DNA of 64,000 nucleotides from Mimachlamys varia (lineage: Eukaryota > Mollusca > Bivalvia > Pectinida > Pectinidae), in the NCBI GenBank assembly GCA_947623455.1, contig OX392529.1, forward strand, positions 496,001-560,000. The letters are read 5' to 3'. Made by a program: the position numbers and the translations under genes. This document shows, piece after piece, positions 21,667-32,916 of the stretch. How positions within the stretch are numbered: the stretch's first letter is position 1; every line of letters begins with the position of its first letter. Under the pieces are notes generated by a model. That model was not told the DNA's origin. It was given only the letters and a program-made list of their open reading frames with translations, and made no database searches.

Positions 21667-21936
21667 TATCAGATGTAGTGAACTAGGAAAGTGATAGAAT
21701 GTGGGAGGTAATTTAATGGTTATTATAGTTTATAATATAGTACGTGTTACAATATTTTTATGTAGTGAGATTCTGTTATTTACGGGTTACTTCACTTGGG
21801 CTTGCTTATTTAACAACAGGGTTAGATTATGCCTGTAGTGCCAGGTTACTAACTTTTCTATATGAGTTTTCTATATGAACACTATCGAACAATTATGCCT
21901 TAAGTACAGTCATTAAATCAGTCCACTTCTTCTAGT
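21667..21936. other. Spacer between F4 and a LINE
   Basis: AT-rich, no features seen. Confidence 0.35.
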
Positions 21937-22092
21937 ATGGTTGAATTAGACAGCAATTCTGTATTTGACAAGCTGGATATTGCCGAAACTTTTAATACTT
22001 ATTTTTCAACTACATGTATTGCTAGTAATTTATGTACAACATTGAAGAATGTTTCTGGTTCATTTGATTTATTGCGTAATTTTATTCAGACG
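21937..22092 (+). pseudogene. LINE segment upstream of RT, truncated
   Basis: The frame reads DKLDIAETFNTYFSTT and then DLLRNFIQTK. The IAETFNTYF phrase is the conserved linker found shortly before the RT domain of Jockey/CR1-group LINEs. It stops at the F4 element at 22093. The roughly 100-120 residues that normally lie between this linker and the QSGFR motif are absent, so DNA was lost at the junction as well as inserted. Confidence 0.7.
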
Positions 22093-24058
22093 AAGTCTCA
22101 GTTGACCTATTGCAATCGCCTTTTGTCCGGCGTCGTGCGTCGTAAACAATTTACATTTTCAACTTTTTCTCAAAAACCGCTGAACTAAATTCAATGAAAT
22201 TTTACAGGAAGCTTCCATGGCTGAGGATGAACCAAAATTGTGAATAATATGGTCCCCACCCCCCAGGGGCATGCGGGGCGGGGCCAAAAAGGGTAAAATT
22301 GACTAAAACTTCAAAAATCTTCTCCTCTACTCTCAGATATGGTAGAATCAAATACTCTTCATAGATGGAAGGGTCTTAAGGTGCTTTACCAAAATTGTGA
22401 ATTTCATGACCCTAGGGTCTCATGTTTGCCCCTGGGGAGGGGGTAAACTTTACTATAGTGTATATAGGGAAATCACATTTTTGACTATTATTTGTTGGAT
22501 TTGTATTGGAATTCATTCTAACTTGTATAAAATTATCAGCATGGGATGACACTTTGATGGTATGTACATGTTGGCCCTAGTTGACCCCCAGGGGCTGGAG
22601 GGCGGGGCCAAAAAGGGTCAAAATGACAAAATTTTCAAAATCTTCTCCTCTACTCTCAGATATGGTAGAATCAAATACTCTTCATAGATGGAAGGGTCTT
22701 AAGGTGCTTTACCAAAATTGTGAATTTCATGACCCTGGGATCTCACGTTTGTCCCTTGGGAGGGGGTAAACTTTACTATAGTGTATATAGGGAAATCACA
22801 TTTTTGACTATTATTTGTTGGATTTGTATTGGAATTCATTCTAACTTGTATAAAATTGTCATCATGGGATGACACTTTGATGGTATATACATGTTGGCCC
22901 TAGTTGACCCCCAGGGGCCTGCGGGGCGGGGCCAAAAAGGGTAAAATTTACAAAAATTTCAAAAATCTTCTTCTCTACTCTTAGATATGGTAGAATCAAA
23001 TACTCTTCATAGATGGAAGGATCTTAAGAGGCTTTACCAAAATTGTGAATTTCATGACCCTGGGGTCTCACGTTTGCCCCTGGGGAGGGGGTAAACTTTA
23101 CTATAGTGTATATAGGGAAATCACATTTTTGACTATTATTTGTTGGATTTATATTGGAATTCATTCTAACTTGTATAAAATTATCAGCATGGGATGACAC
23201 TTTGATGGTATGTACATGTTGGCCCTAGTTGACCCCCAGGGGCTGGAGGGCGGGGCCAAAAAGGGTCAAATTGACAAAATTTTCAAAAATCTTCTTCTCT
23301 ACTCTCAGATTGGTAGAATCAAATACTCTTCATAGATGGAAGGGTCTTAAGGTGCTTTACCAAAATTGTGAATTTCATGACCCTGGGATCTCACGTTTGT
23401 CCCTTGGGAGGGGTTAAACTTTTCTATAGTGTATATAGGGAAATCACATCTTTGACTATTATTTGTTGGATTTGTATTGGAATTCATTCTAACTTGTATC
23501 AAATTATCAGCATGGGATGACACTTTGATGGTATGTACATGTTGGCCCTAGTTGACCCCCAGGGGCTGGAGGGCGGGGCCAAAAAGGGTCAAATTTACAA
23601 AAATTTCAAAAATCTTCTTCTCTTCTCCCAGATATGCTGGAATCAAATACTCTTCATAGATGGATTGGTTTTTAGGTTCTTTACCAAAAATGTGAATTTC
23701 ATGACTCTGGGGTCGTTCATCTCCCCCTGTGGAGGGGGTTAAGTTTACTATAGTATATTGGCAGAAAAAAACATTTTTTTGCATTATTTGTTTAATTGCC
23801 ATAAGAAATGATGCAAATTTGGTTGAATTTATCAATATGACATGACTTTTGAGTAGTACGCACATATTGACACTGACTGACCCCCAGGTGCCTGAGGGGT
23901 GGGGCCTAAAAGGATCAAATTGACATAATTTCAAAAATTCATTTTTTCCACTCCCAGATATGCTACAATGTATTGTTATAAATATTCATCTCAACATTCC
24001 CATATTTCTCTTTCATGTCAAACATCAGGTGACCGTTAAGGCCCATGGGCCTCTTGTT
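22093..24058 (+). mobile_element. F4 Helentron-like element, ~5 units of 324 bp
   Basis: The head AAGTCTCAGTTGACCT with CCGGCGTCGTGCGTCGT matches the F4 copy at 20833, but the leading T-run is missing. Five units of 323-325 bp are anchored on GGTAGAATCAAATACTCTTC at 22341, 22664, 22989, 23312 and (diverged) 23636. Each has TGACCCCCAGGGGC and GGGCGGGGCCAAAAAGGGTC. The tail is ATCAGGTGACCGTTAAGG, the hairpin GGCCCATGGGCC and TCTTGTT. Units 2 and 4 are more alike than neighbours, which suggests unequal exchange. Inserted into, and associated with a deletion in, the LINE at 21937 and 24059. Confidence 0.8.
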
Positions 24059-25238
24059 AGTTGCCTCACAATCTGGATTTCGTAAAAATCACTCTTGTGA
24101 ATCCACCCTTCTCAGCATTGTGAATAATTGGGCAAAAGAAATTGACAAAGGAAATATCAATGGTGTGGTATTTATAGATTTCAGAAAAGCATTTGATATG
24201 GTCAATCATGAAGTCCTTAATCGAAAGTAAGCTTTATATCAATGTGATTGCACATCTTTGAGTTGCTTTAATTCCTACATTTCGGATCGATTTCAAAAAG
24301 TTGCTGTATCTGGAAAAATCTCTAGCAGTAAGCCTATTACACATGGTGTACCTCAGGGGTCAATATTGGGTCCCCTCATGTTTCTCATTTTCATAAATGA
24401 TCTTCCACTTAAACTTCAGTCTTCCACTGATATGTATGCCGACGACTCAACTTTAAGTTCATCTGGCTCAACTATTCCTGTTCAAGAAAAGTTGCAGTTA
24501 GACCTTATCGAAGTCCAAGAAAGGTGTAATGAAAATAAAATGTTACTAAATACAAGTAAAACCAGATGTATGGTTATTGGCTCAAAACAGAAACTGAGTA
24601 GAACCAATGATCTTACATTAGATCTGGAAATTATTGAACAAGTTACTTCTGAGAAGCTACTGGGTGTCAAAATTGACCCTAACTTATCTTGGACAGATCA
24701 TATCAGAACTGTTGTCTCTAAAATAAACTGTGGTTTGGGTCTACTCCGACGTATACGTCAATATTTGCCACTTCCAGCCAGATTAAAAAATTTTCACTCC
24801 TGTATTTTTCTACACTTTGTGTATTGTTGTACAGTATGGAGTGGATGCTCTCTTAATCTTACACAGAAATTGTCAAAAGCACGGAAACAAGCTGCTCGAT
24901 TGCTATTAGATGCTCCATTTGACACCCCATCTGCGGAAATATTTACTCTATTGAGATGGGTACCAATTAGTGACTATTTGAAATTAAAAAGAGGTGTAAT
25001 GAAATATAAATGTGTCAATAATCTTGTACCTGAATACCTGGCAAGACAATTTGAGTTCTCAAACAACAGTCGTACAAGATCTGCTTCTCAAAAGTTTATA
25101 CAAGTTCCAAGACACTGCACTACTTTTTATTCAAAGCAGTTTGTAGTAGAAGGGGGCCAAATTTGGAACAACCTACCAGATGAAGTTAGACTTGCATCCT
25201 CCCTTCCAATGTTTAAAAAATGTCTGGAAACAGTATGA
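24059..25238 (+). pseudogene. LINE reverse transcriptase and C-terminal region, one in-frame stop
   Basis: From 24059 the frame reads SQSGFRKNHSCESTLLSIVN, then VVFIDFRKAFDMVNHEVL. A TAA stop lies at 24228-24230 and the same frame continues to 25238. It has GVPQGSILGPLMFLIFINDL, the catalytic YADD (codons at 24435-24446), WCxENKMLLNTSKT-like and LLGVKIDPNLSWTDHI motifs. The connector region has LPARLKNFHSCIFLHFVYCC and QKLSKARKQAARLLLD, and the C-terminus has IWNNLPDEVRLASSLPMFKK. It is a Jockey/CR1-group non-LTR RT. The fingers subdomain, the endonuclease and ORF1 are missing. The near-intact frame suggests a fairly young copy. Confidence 0.9.
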
Positions 25239-25800
25239 ATGCAGTTTGAATATTTCTATTTTTATCAAAGAAATCTCTTAAATATTACTTTCTGTTTTAT
25301 TTATGCTATATTAGCGTATATACTGTCAATTTTTATTTTTTGCTACATTAGCATATATGTAAATTAGAAATCTTTTACTGAACACCTAATTGGTTAAGCT
25401 TGGAATAGTGAATCTTTGCTTCTGTGATAATTTTAATTAAATTGTGTAAATGACCCTTTAATTGTATATTGAATACTTAAGTCTCATTATAACTGTAGAA
25501 ATTTAAATAATTGAAATGATATTAATTTAACTTAATTGTATACTTATGCTGTGATAATAATGCTGAGTACCATATTTTATCTTTATTTCTGTGATATTTT
25601 AAATGATATTGTGTAAATGATCCTTTAAATGACGTATTTAACTTAATTATGGTAGTTTAGCATGCCACACAAATGTTTTGGCTATGTTAACTGTAATGAT
25701 TATTGCTTTAACTAATCCTTTTACTAACAAGAGGACCCTGTGGAAGATTAGCTTTGCTAAACAGGTCTTTTATCATCAATAAATAAAGTTTATTATTATT
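25239..25800 (+). mobile_element. LINE 3' UTR and ATT-rich tail
   Basis: It contains two diverged copies of a TGTGATAATTTTAAT..ATTGTGTAAATGA..CCTTTAA phrase (about 25420 and 25590). It ends GAGGACCCTGTGGAAGATTAGC..ATCAATAAATAAAG followed by TTTATTATTATTA, a typical LINE poly-adenylation-like end. A similar GAGGACCTCATGGAAGATTAGC phrase at 56559 is probably a relic of a related LINE tail. Confidence 0.6.
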
Positions 25801-26863
25801 AGGGTTTTTCACCTTGTGGTGAAAAGACCTATTGTTATTGTTATGTTTATTATTATTATTAGGGCTTTTCACCATGTGGTGAAAGGACCTATTGTTTTTG
25901 TTCTGTTTCTTATTATTCTTCTTCTTCTGCATTAAATTTTGTCGAATGAGTTACTCCAAAAGGTAAGAGGTATGCCAATGTAATTTTAGCATGTTATATG
26001 GCAATAACTGAAGGGGTGCATCTCACTTTTTTAAGTAGGTCAAAAAATCCAAAATGGCCGCCATGACGTCATACTTAAAAAGTTTAAAACGGCCATAACT
26101 CAAAAACGGTATGAGGTTAATAGTATTCAAAGGTATATTCATGTAGGATTCATCTGGGGCCCACTTTTCTTTATTTACGGCTTTGAGGTTAGAGGTCAAA
26201 CAAAAAAGCTCGCTGGAGGTCGAAGTTATGCTATTTTTAGAATTTTTTTCAATATTTAATATTTTAAAAAACTTCTTCCAGAGATCAATAGAGTATGTCA
26301 TTCCAATGATATTGATACCTTTGGTGTCTTGATAGCACTTCCGGTTAAGGTATTACGCCATATTGAAAATGTCCCGACTAAAGTTTGATATTTTTAAATT
26401 GATTCAAAATCCAAGATGGCCGCTATGACGTCATACTTAAAAATGTTAAAATGTCCAAATCTTAAAAAGTATTTAATGTACAGATGTAACAAAGGTATAT
26501 TATTATAGAATACATCTGGGGACAACTTTTTTCTTCTATAACTTATAACAAAATATGTCTTGTAAAAAAGAAGGGTCAAGGTCAAAGTTAATCTATTTTT
26601 AAAATGTTTTCATTTTTTTCTATTTTGAAAACTAGAGAGCAATAAGTTATGTCATTCCGATGATATTGATACCTTCGGTGTCTTGATAGCACTTCTGGTT
26701 AAGGTAATACGCCGTTTTGAAAATTTCCCCATATATTCATAATATAAAAATGGTTTACTGTCTAATAGCGGTAAAAGGGAAGTAGTTCTTGAAATATGTA
26801 AGAGTTACCTCCCTTTCACCAAAGACAAAATCTGGCATAGGTGTGAAAAGCCCGTCAAATTGT
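25801..26863 (+). mobile_element. F7 Helentron-like element with ~362-bp units and duplicated head
   Basis: The head hairpin is present twice, 60 bp apart: GGTTTTTCACCTTGTGGTGAAAAGACC-like at 25802 and GGGCTTTTCACCATGTGGTGAAAGGACC-like at 25862. Each is followed by a TATTGTT..TTATTATT run. Two internal units about 362 bp apart carry AATGGCCGCCATGACGTCATA (26054) and GATGGCCGCTATGACGTCATA (26416), a YY1-like site fused to a CRE. A stem formed by GGTAAAAGGGAAGTAG and CCTCCCTTTCACC lies near 26768-26820. The 3' part has GGTGTGAAAAGCCC, complementary to the head. The CTTGTT end is not present; the last bases are GTCAAATTGTG, so the end is diverged. Confidence 0.6.
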
Positions 26864-26889
26864 GTATATAATTTACCTATGGTCACTCC

Positions 26890-27440
26890 TTGTGCTATAT
26901 ATATAATTGGCCAGAAGGTTGGGGCCAAATAGGGGAAATAGAGGTAATTCCTTTAAATCTCTTCTTGTCATAAAGTTATGAATGGATTTGAGCAAAATTT
27001 GGTCAGAAACATCCTTTGGGAAAGTGGAAAAGATTTAGCATAAATGGTAACTCTGACCCCCAAAGGGGCCAGAGTTGTGGGGCCCCATATGGGAAATAGA
27101 AGTAATCCCTTTGAACCGCTACTAGTCATAAAATTATGAATGGATTGAACCAAATTTGGTCAGAAACATCCTTTGGGGAAGGGAAACAGATTTTGCATAA
27201 ATGATAACTTTGTCCCCTAAGTTCATAAAGTTTGCGAAAAAGAACACTTTGACCCATATTCAAGGTCACAGGGATCAAATCTAATATAACATTTAAACGA
27301 CATCTTCTAATAAACCAAAAGCCATAGAAGCATGATATTGGGTTGAAAGGTTCCTTGGATGAAGCCGACAAAGTTTGCAAAAAAGAAATGACCTTGAGCT
27401 ATATTCAAGGCCACAAGGGTCATATCTGTTAAAACATTTG
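26890..27440 (+). mobile_element. F5/F1 composite array fragment
   Basis: Two 159-bp-type units (GGTAATTCCTTTAAATC, AAATTTGGTCAGAAACATCC, TCTGACCCCCAAAGGGGCC) pass at about 27220 into two diverged 145-bp-type units (AAAGTTTGCGAAAAAGAACA, ATTCAAGGTCACAGG). No head or 3' end is present. The order of unit types is the same as at 17654-20006. Confidence 0.7.
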
Positions 27441-27962
27441 AGCAACTTCTGATAAACCAAATTTCTGGTATCTAATTGACTGTCATGTATATCAAAATTC
27501 TATAAATGTGGTTGCTAAATGGACTACTGTAAACTAAGTTATTTTCATGTCAGCTTAATTTCTTGTTTTCATATTACACGGCTATTTCGCAGCGATTTCA
27601 TTTCGTGAAATCTACGGTCATAATCCTATGTACAGTACAGTACTCTGATTGAAACTATTTCGTAGCGACTAATTGTCGCGAAGTGTAATCTTCTGCGAAA
27701 TACGCGAAAATTAATAGCTTGGGAAATAAGTCGGTTTACAATATTTGATTTAAAAGGATACGATTTGTCTTTACTTTTTTCTTTGTCTCCCCTACTCTTC
27801 TTTGGTTTCTGTTTCTGTTTCCGTTTCTCTTCCTCCTGTCAAGCATATGTAACCATAAGCTACAATGTTCAAAACTACATCAGTTAATTATCAGTGTTTC
27901 TTTAATTGATTAGATTAATACATGTCATAAATAAGGCACCAACATAAACTTCCATTAAGTCA
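27441..27962. other. Spacer with TTCGC/GCGAA-rich patch
   Basis: From about 27580 to 27715, TTTCGCAGCGATTTC, TTTCGTAGCGACTAATTGTC, GCGAAGTGTAATC and TGCGAAATACGCGAAAATT form a degenerate family of short inverted motifs. A related phrase, TTTTCGCGCATGGAATTTTC, occurs at 28617. No gene was seen. Confidence 0.35.
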
Positions 27963-28120
27963 TAATAATAAATAATAATATACAACATTTATATAGCGCT
28001 CTATATAATTTGTAAAATTACTCTAAATCGCTTCACAACATGTAGATAATAATTTGATACTTACACTGCATAAATAAAGAAGTTATTACAATCTAGCTAA
28101 TGTGATAATATAAAAAATGC
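27963..28120 (-). mobile_element. LINE/SINE 3' end, second copy
   Basis: The reverse complement is nearly identical to 11727-11880, including TAGAGCGCTATATAAATG and an ATT-rich tail. Unlike that copy, sequence continues without an F1 element on the side of the TTTTTTATATTATC run, so it serves as the empty site for the F1 insertion ending at 11726. Confidence 0.75.
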
Positions 28121-29301
28121 ATATAAATACGAACTACATCTACTGTAGATAATTAAATGTCGTCTAAGTTGGTACCCTAATATGCAGACGTGAAAAGGTA
28201 CGCTTCAGATGTTTCTTGAATTTGGCCAGAGTATTTGTCATTTATTCAAAGATTTCATATAGGATGTTAAATATTTGTAAATAACTATGTTCTAGAGGAA
28301 ATCTTGTCTAAAATAAATATCACATCTGTCCAAGTCTAATTTATAGATCCCAGTCACCTACTTGTACTCTGCACTTCTACATCCAGATGCACCAGCTCAT
28401 CCAATCTGGTTACTTATCGTAAATTACTGTACAAGTTATACTCTTGAGATTCATTTTCAATTGACTAAGGTCAGAGGTAAATGTATACAATATATCCAAC
28501 CATAATTAGATTTATATATGTTCTGATCTGAGTTAATTTAGTAGACTAGCACAGACCATTTGCCTGGACAAACATTTTAAAGGTGAACTTCAGAGGATAC
28601 TGTAAGAGTCAAAATTTTCGCGCATGGAATTTTCGCTTAGTCAACCTCCAAACTATTCGCAATGTGGACATGTCCATGCTGTCAAGTCATTCTGTGTTGT
28701 ACTGAGTGCCTATAACAATATAAGACATTGTAGAGTTTGTGTTCAAATATAATGATGTACTTGTGTCATCATGTTATATCCTAAAAGCTCGTCTCTTTCC
28801 GATATGTGTAGGCTAATAACAGCGTACACTAAGATTAACCATGATGACATCTGATTGGCTTATTACAAAATATTACCGCTCCAATTTTAAGGTCAATGAA
28901 ATTGACGAATCCGGATATATTTTACAATGGTTCAAAATTTAGAAAGAGCCATATTGTTGAATCATTTGAATGTTTGAATAGAAGGTAAAAATGGTATTTC
29001 AAGCGTTTTTGGCAACGATTTAAGAAAGCTTTTCACTCAAATGCTATTTTATTGCACAAGTAGTTTGTACCATGGAAATGATTGAAAAAAAACCTGCTTC
29101 AACAATTTAAATATTTGTACTATTTGGTGATACATTATATTGATTGTCAAACACGTGTTCTGACATTTAGTCTTTTGAAAACTACCGCTCGCTCGAAATT
29201 TCAAGGAATTCAAAATTTTTGTAAAAACAAAAAAATTTCGCCCGCTCGCTCCAATTTTGAAATATCATTTTCCGACGAACAATAAATCAAATTGGTATGG
29301 C
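28121..29301. other. AT-rich stretch
   Basis: No coding content was recognised. An isolated unit of the downstream 47-bp minisatellite (ACACTAAGATTAACCATGATG) occurs at about 28827. CCGCTCG..GAAATTTC.. phrases near 29185 and 29239 form a short diverged duplication. Confidence 0.35.
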
Positions 29302-29838
29302 CTAAGATGAACCATGTTGACTTATAATGGGCTTATTACAAAGTACACTAAGATTTGTCCATGTTGACTTACAATGGGCTTATAACAAAGTACACTAAGA
29401 TGAACCATGTTGACTTATGATGGTCTTATTACAAACTGCACTAAGATTTGTCCATATTGACTTATAATGGGCTTATAACAAAGTACACTAAGATTTGTCC
29501 ATGTTGACTTACAATGGGCTTATTTCAAACTACACTAAGATTAATCATGTTGACTTACGATGGTCTTATCACAAACTACACTAAGATGAACCATGCTGAC
29601 TTATAATGGGCTTATTACAAACTAAACTAAGATTAACCATGTTGACTTATAATGGGCTTATTACAAACTAAACTAAGATTAACCATGTTGACTTATGATG
29701 GGCTTATTTCAAACTAAACTAAGATTAACCATGTTGACTTATAATGGGCTTATTTCAAACTACACTAAGATTAACCATTTTGACTTATGATGGGCTTATT
29801 ACAAAGTACACTAAGATGAACCCTGTTGACTTATAATT
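29302..29838. repeat. 46-47-bp minisatellite, about 12 units
   Basis: The unit CTAAGAT(G/T)(A/T)(A/G)(C/T)CCATGTTGAC + TTATAATGGGCTTATTACAAAC recurs at 29302, 29348, 29395, 29441, 29488, 29535 and onward with a 46-47-bp period. The array is interrupted at 29838 and one more partial unit lies at 31556-31610, so the LINE-derived block between them was inserted into the minisatellite. Confidence 0.85.
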
Positions 29839-29985
29839 TAATGGATTTAATGGAAAATAATGGACGCAGGCTAGAAGCCTCTAAGCCCATATCACATTAT
29901 ATACAAAATAAAATGTCACCAGCAAAGTTATACATGAAATATATATACTCATTAGAATATTTATCAGTTATCATTATAGATATTG

Positions 29986-30188
29986 TCCTTAAAGCTGACA
30001 ATGCAAATTAAAAAGCTTTATTGTTGATATTTAAAAAAAAAAACGGCCAAGTAAAAATTTTAGAAATCTTCTGAGATGCCCCCTTACAGGTTACTAAGGA
30101 ATGGCAGACATTTTAGTTTTTGCCTTGCTTGGTAACGATAGTCGGCTTCCTTGGGTTTAAAGGCACCCAGGCCGTCAAACCGGTTCTC
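29986..30188 (+). pseudogene. LINE 3'-terminal coding and UTR fragment, plus orientation
   Basis: The plus strand reads the extreme C-terminus of a CR1-like LINE (KADNANYKAL-like) and 3' sequence with CTGAGATGCCCCCTTACAGG and AGGCACCCAGGCCGTCAAAC. The same segment occurs in inverted orientation at 30894-31098, giving imperfect ~205-bp inverted arms around a 700-bp centre. Confidence 0.6.
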
Positions 30189-30893
30189 ATTGTCGTGATG
30201 AAACCGCACGGTGACACTTCTATAGACCTATATTGCTAGCCAACACATACTTTCTGATTTGTTTACGATATTTTCGATCAGTATCTGAAGAACGTTGACA
30301 TGGATATAGAAGTTGTTATTATAACAATATTATACAATATGAGCAAAATTTAGAAAAAAAACATTAGATTACACCAAAACTCGTGCGAATAAAAAATAAG
30401 TACATGAATGACAACTGATAAACCTACCTTAGTATTCAATTGGAACATCATGTCGCTACGAGTAATCAGTTCCTGTGTGATAAACATTGCTATAACATCC
30501 ATTTATTTTCGTCAAAATAAGTTCCCCTCACTCGCATGTGTTCGTGCACGTGTTTTACATAATCAAGACTATGCTCGCGTGTTACACTACATTTTCATCA
30601 CAAGCGAGTACATATTCTGTTCGGAATGTTTCGCTCTGCTTCCGAATGTAAAATCAACATGTTGATGTCCATTACGTATACATAGGTAAAGGGACAGTTA
30701 GGGTGTTTTCAGTTTTATTTTTTTTTTCATTTTGCTTTGGCACACGATTTATGATGGTGGCTGAGAGAGTGGCCATCTTCATGTAACTTCAACTTCAAGG
30801 TAAGTGTGTGTTTGTCATTCCAGTTTTGTAACTCCAGTGTCACCTGTTGTGTCCGCAGGTGTGTTGCACTTTGCACGGCCAGTGTTCATGTAA
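30189..30893. other. Centre of a tail-to-tail LINE pair
   Basis: AT-rich. The open frame at 30408-30665 has no recognisable domain. There is a T-run at about 30718-30727. No gene was seen. Confidence 0.35.
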
Positions 30894-31560
30894 AAACCGG
30901 TTTGACAGGCTGAGTGCCTTTTATACCCAGGGAGGCCGACTCTCGTTTCCAAGCAAGACAAAAACTAAAATGTCTGCCTCTCCTTAGTAACCGGTTAGGG
31001 GGCATCTCAGAAGCTTTCTGAAATATAACTTTGCCGTATTTTTTTTTAATCTCAACAAAAAAGCTTTATAACTTGCATTGTCAGCTTTAATATGATCATC
31101 TAGCAATATCTCAAAATCTCTAGTAATTTCCGCATTTACGACATAATCTGGTAGCTTGTTCCAGGCATCTACTACCCTAAAACTGAACGAGTTTTTTCTC
31201 AGTTCTGTATTGCAGCGTTGTTTGTACAACTTAAATCTATGACCTCGAGTTCTTTCGTTATTATCTAAAATAAATAAGCTAGATGTAATCCTCTCATCGA
31301 ATTTTTTGTTCACAATTTTAACAACGTTTATCAAATCTCCCCTGGTCCTGCGGTGTTTGAGTGTTGGAAGTTTCAGCTTCTTTAATCGGTCTTCATATGA
31401 AAGTTCTTTGAATCCTGGTAGGAGTCTCTGAGTTTGTACGGACTCCATGCACTGACTGCATATTCCAGGTGTGGTCTAACCAGTGCTTTAAAAAGCTGTC
31501 TAAACATTGTCTCATCCAAAAAGGTAAACGATCTTCTGATGACTCCAACGATTGAATTAA
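30894..31560 (-). pseudogene. CR1-like LINE C-terminal fragment, 5'-truncated
   Basis: On the minus strand, from about 31555, one frame reads RSFTFLDETMFRQLFKAL and VRPHLEYAVSAWSPY. After a one-base shift near 31440 the 154-codon frame reads QRLLPGFKELSYEDRLKKLK, LPTLKHRRTRGDLINV and FSFRVVDAWNKLPDYVV to a stop at about 30984. This is the classic connector and C-terminus of CR1/Daphne-type LINEs. The RT palm, endonuclease and ORF1 are missing. The left border at 31560 falls inside the 47-bp minisatellite. Confidence 0.8.
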
Positions 31561-31732
31561 TGGGCTTATTTCAAACTACACTAAGATTTACCACGTTGAC
31601 TTATGATCGTGTAGATTGACTTGCCTATCATGCAACGTAATTACCTGAGAAAGGTACACACAAGTATTGTTCTTTATATAAACTAAAATAACTGAAAATT
31701 TAGTTAACAGTATATTCTGTAGCCTTTTCTAC

Positions 31733-32405
31733 AGAATACCTGTGTGAATACCCTACACCCATAACTTTGTTTTGATATAGATTTACCTGTTACACGGCTG
31801 TAGCTTTCCCTATAGACTGATTGTGTGAATACCCTACACTCAAAACTGTATCTGATAAATATGATATAAATTTTACCTGTTACACGCTGTAGCTTTCCCT
31901 GTAGACTGATTGTGTGAATACCCTACACTCAAAACTGTTTCTGATAAATATGATATAAATTTTACCTGTTACACGCTGTAGCTTTCCCTGTAGACTGATT
32001 GTGTGAATACCCTACACTCAAAACTGTTTCTGATAAATATGATATAAATTTTACCTGTTACACGCTGTAGCTTTCCCTGTAGACTGATTGTGTGAATACC
32101 CTACACTCAAAACTGTATCTGATAAATATGATATAAATTTTACCTGTTACACGCTGTAGCATTCCCTATAGACTGATTGTGTGAATATACCCAGTGATCA
32201 ATCTACGTGCGAGTCCCGAGTCCAGTACTCATAAAATTATGAAAGGAATCATAGAAATTCTGCAAATACTTCAATTTTACATTGTGGGACCCATAGTTTT
32301 TGGCAATATTTCAAAAAGGACCCATGAAAATCAATTGTAAATTAATCGCTGAATACCCTACACTCAAAACTGTTTCTGATAAATATGATATAGATTTACC
32401 TGTAA
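31733..32405. repeat. 89-bp minisatellite, ~6 units, interrupted
   Basis: The unit contains TGTGTGAATACCCTACACTC, AAAACTGTTTCTGATAAATA, TTTTACCTGTTACACGCTGT and AGCTTTCCCTGTAGACTGAT. Exact anchors at 31822, 31911, 32000, 32089 and 32178 give an 89-bp period. The last unit is split at about 32186-32345 by roughly 160 bp of unrelated sequence, and then ends. Confidence 0.85.
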
Positions 32406-32668
32406 CATTGCAGAAGCCATCACTTCGTCATGTTTCTGAGATTTCTCTGTAGATTTCCTTTCATTTCTCTCTGCATCTACAACCAAGTTTGAACTTGATT
32501 TACCTAGATTGCCATTGACATACTTCATTACAGCAGTTATTATAGGAGGTCATGAAAACATTCAATCAAATGATAGCATGTCATTTAAATGATGACCTTA
32601 TTGTATAAATATCAAACAAACCCTTATATCAATACGTCTTCTATTTTCATTGTCCTGGTTATGCTTTA

Positions 32669-32702
32669 AACAAGAGGCCAAAGTTCCTTAGCGGTCACCT
32701 GA
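32669..32702 (-). mobile_element. Solo F4-type 3' terminus
   Basis: On the plus strand, AACAAGAGGCC, AAAGTTCCTTAGCGG, TCACCTG is the reverse complement of an F4-type end (CAGGTGACCGCTAAGG...GGCCTCTTGTT). The small terminal hairpin is disrupted and no units follow. It is a relic of an otherwise deleted element or a 5'-truncated copy. Confidence 0.5.
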
Positions 32703-32835
32703 ATTTTTAATGTACTAGTACCAATAACTTTTGTTATCGTGTCCTTACACTGAAAGTATCATTTACCTAAACCTAGTTTGAGCTAGAACACTGCAAGGTC
32801 AGCAAGGGCCATGTTTATAAGTATATATATATACT

Positions 32836-32916
32836 GTTGAGTGTAAGCTAACCTTTACACCTAGTGCACTACGTTTATACTAGTAGTGCACTACATTTAA
32901 ACTACAGGTAAACTAG
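32836..32916 (+). repeat. TAGTGCACTA-rich dispersed repeat, copy 1
   Basis: Contains CCTTTACACCTAGTGCACTA, CGTTTATACTAGTAGTGCAC and TTTAAACTACAGGTAAACTA. An inverted, diverged copy lies at 53741-53826. The GTAGTGCACTAC phrase is itself palindromic. Confidence 0.65.

Noticed and set aside
25733..25745. AACAAGAGGACC as a minus-strand F4 3' end.
   Set aside because: It lies in the LINE 3' UTR, lacks the stem-loop and the GGTGAC arm, and a related LINE-tail phrase at 56559 explains it.
25708..25932. Asn/Lys-rich minus-strand frame.
   Set aside because: It is a translation of ATT-rich tails and the duplicated F7 head.
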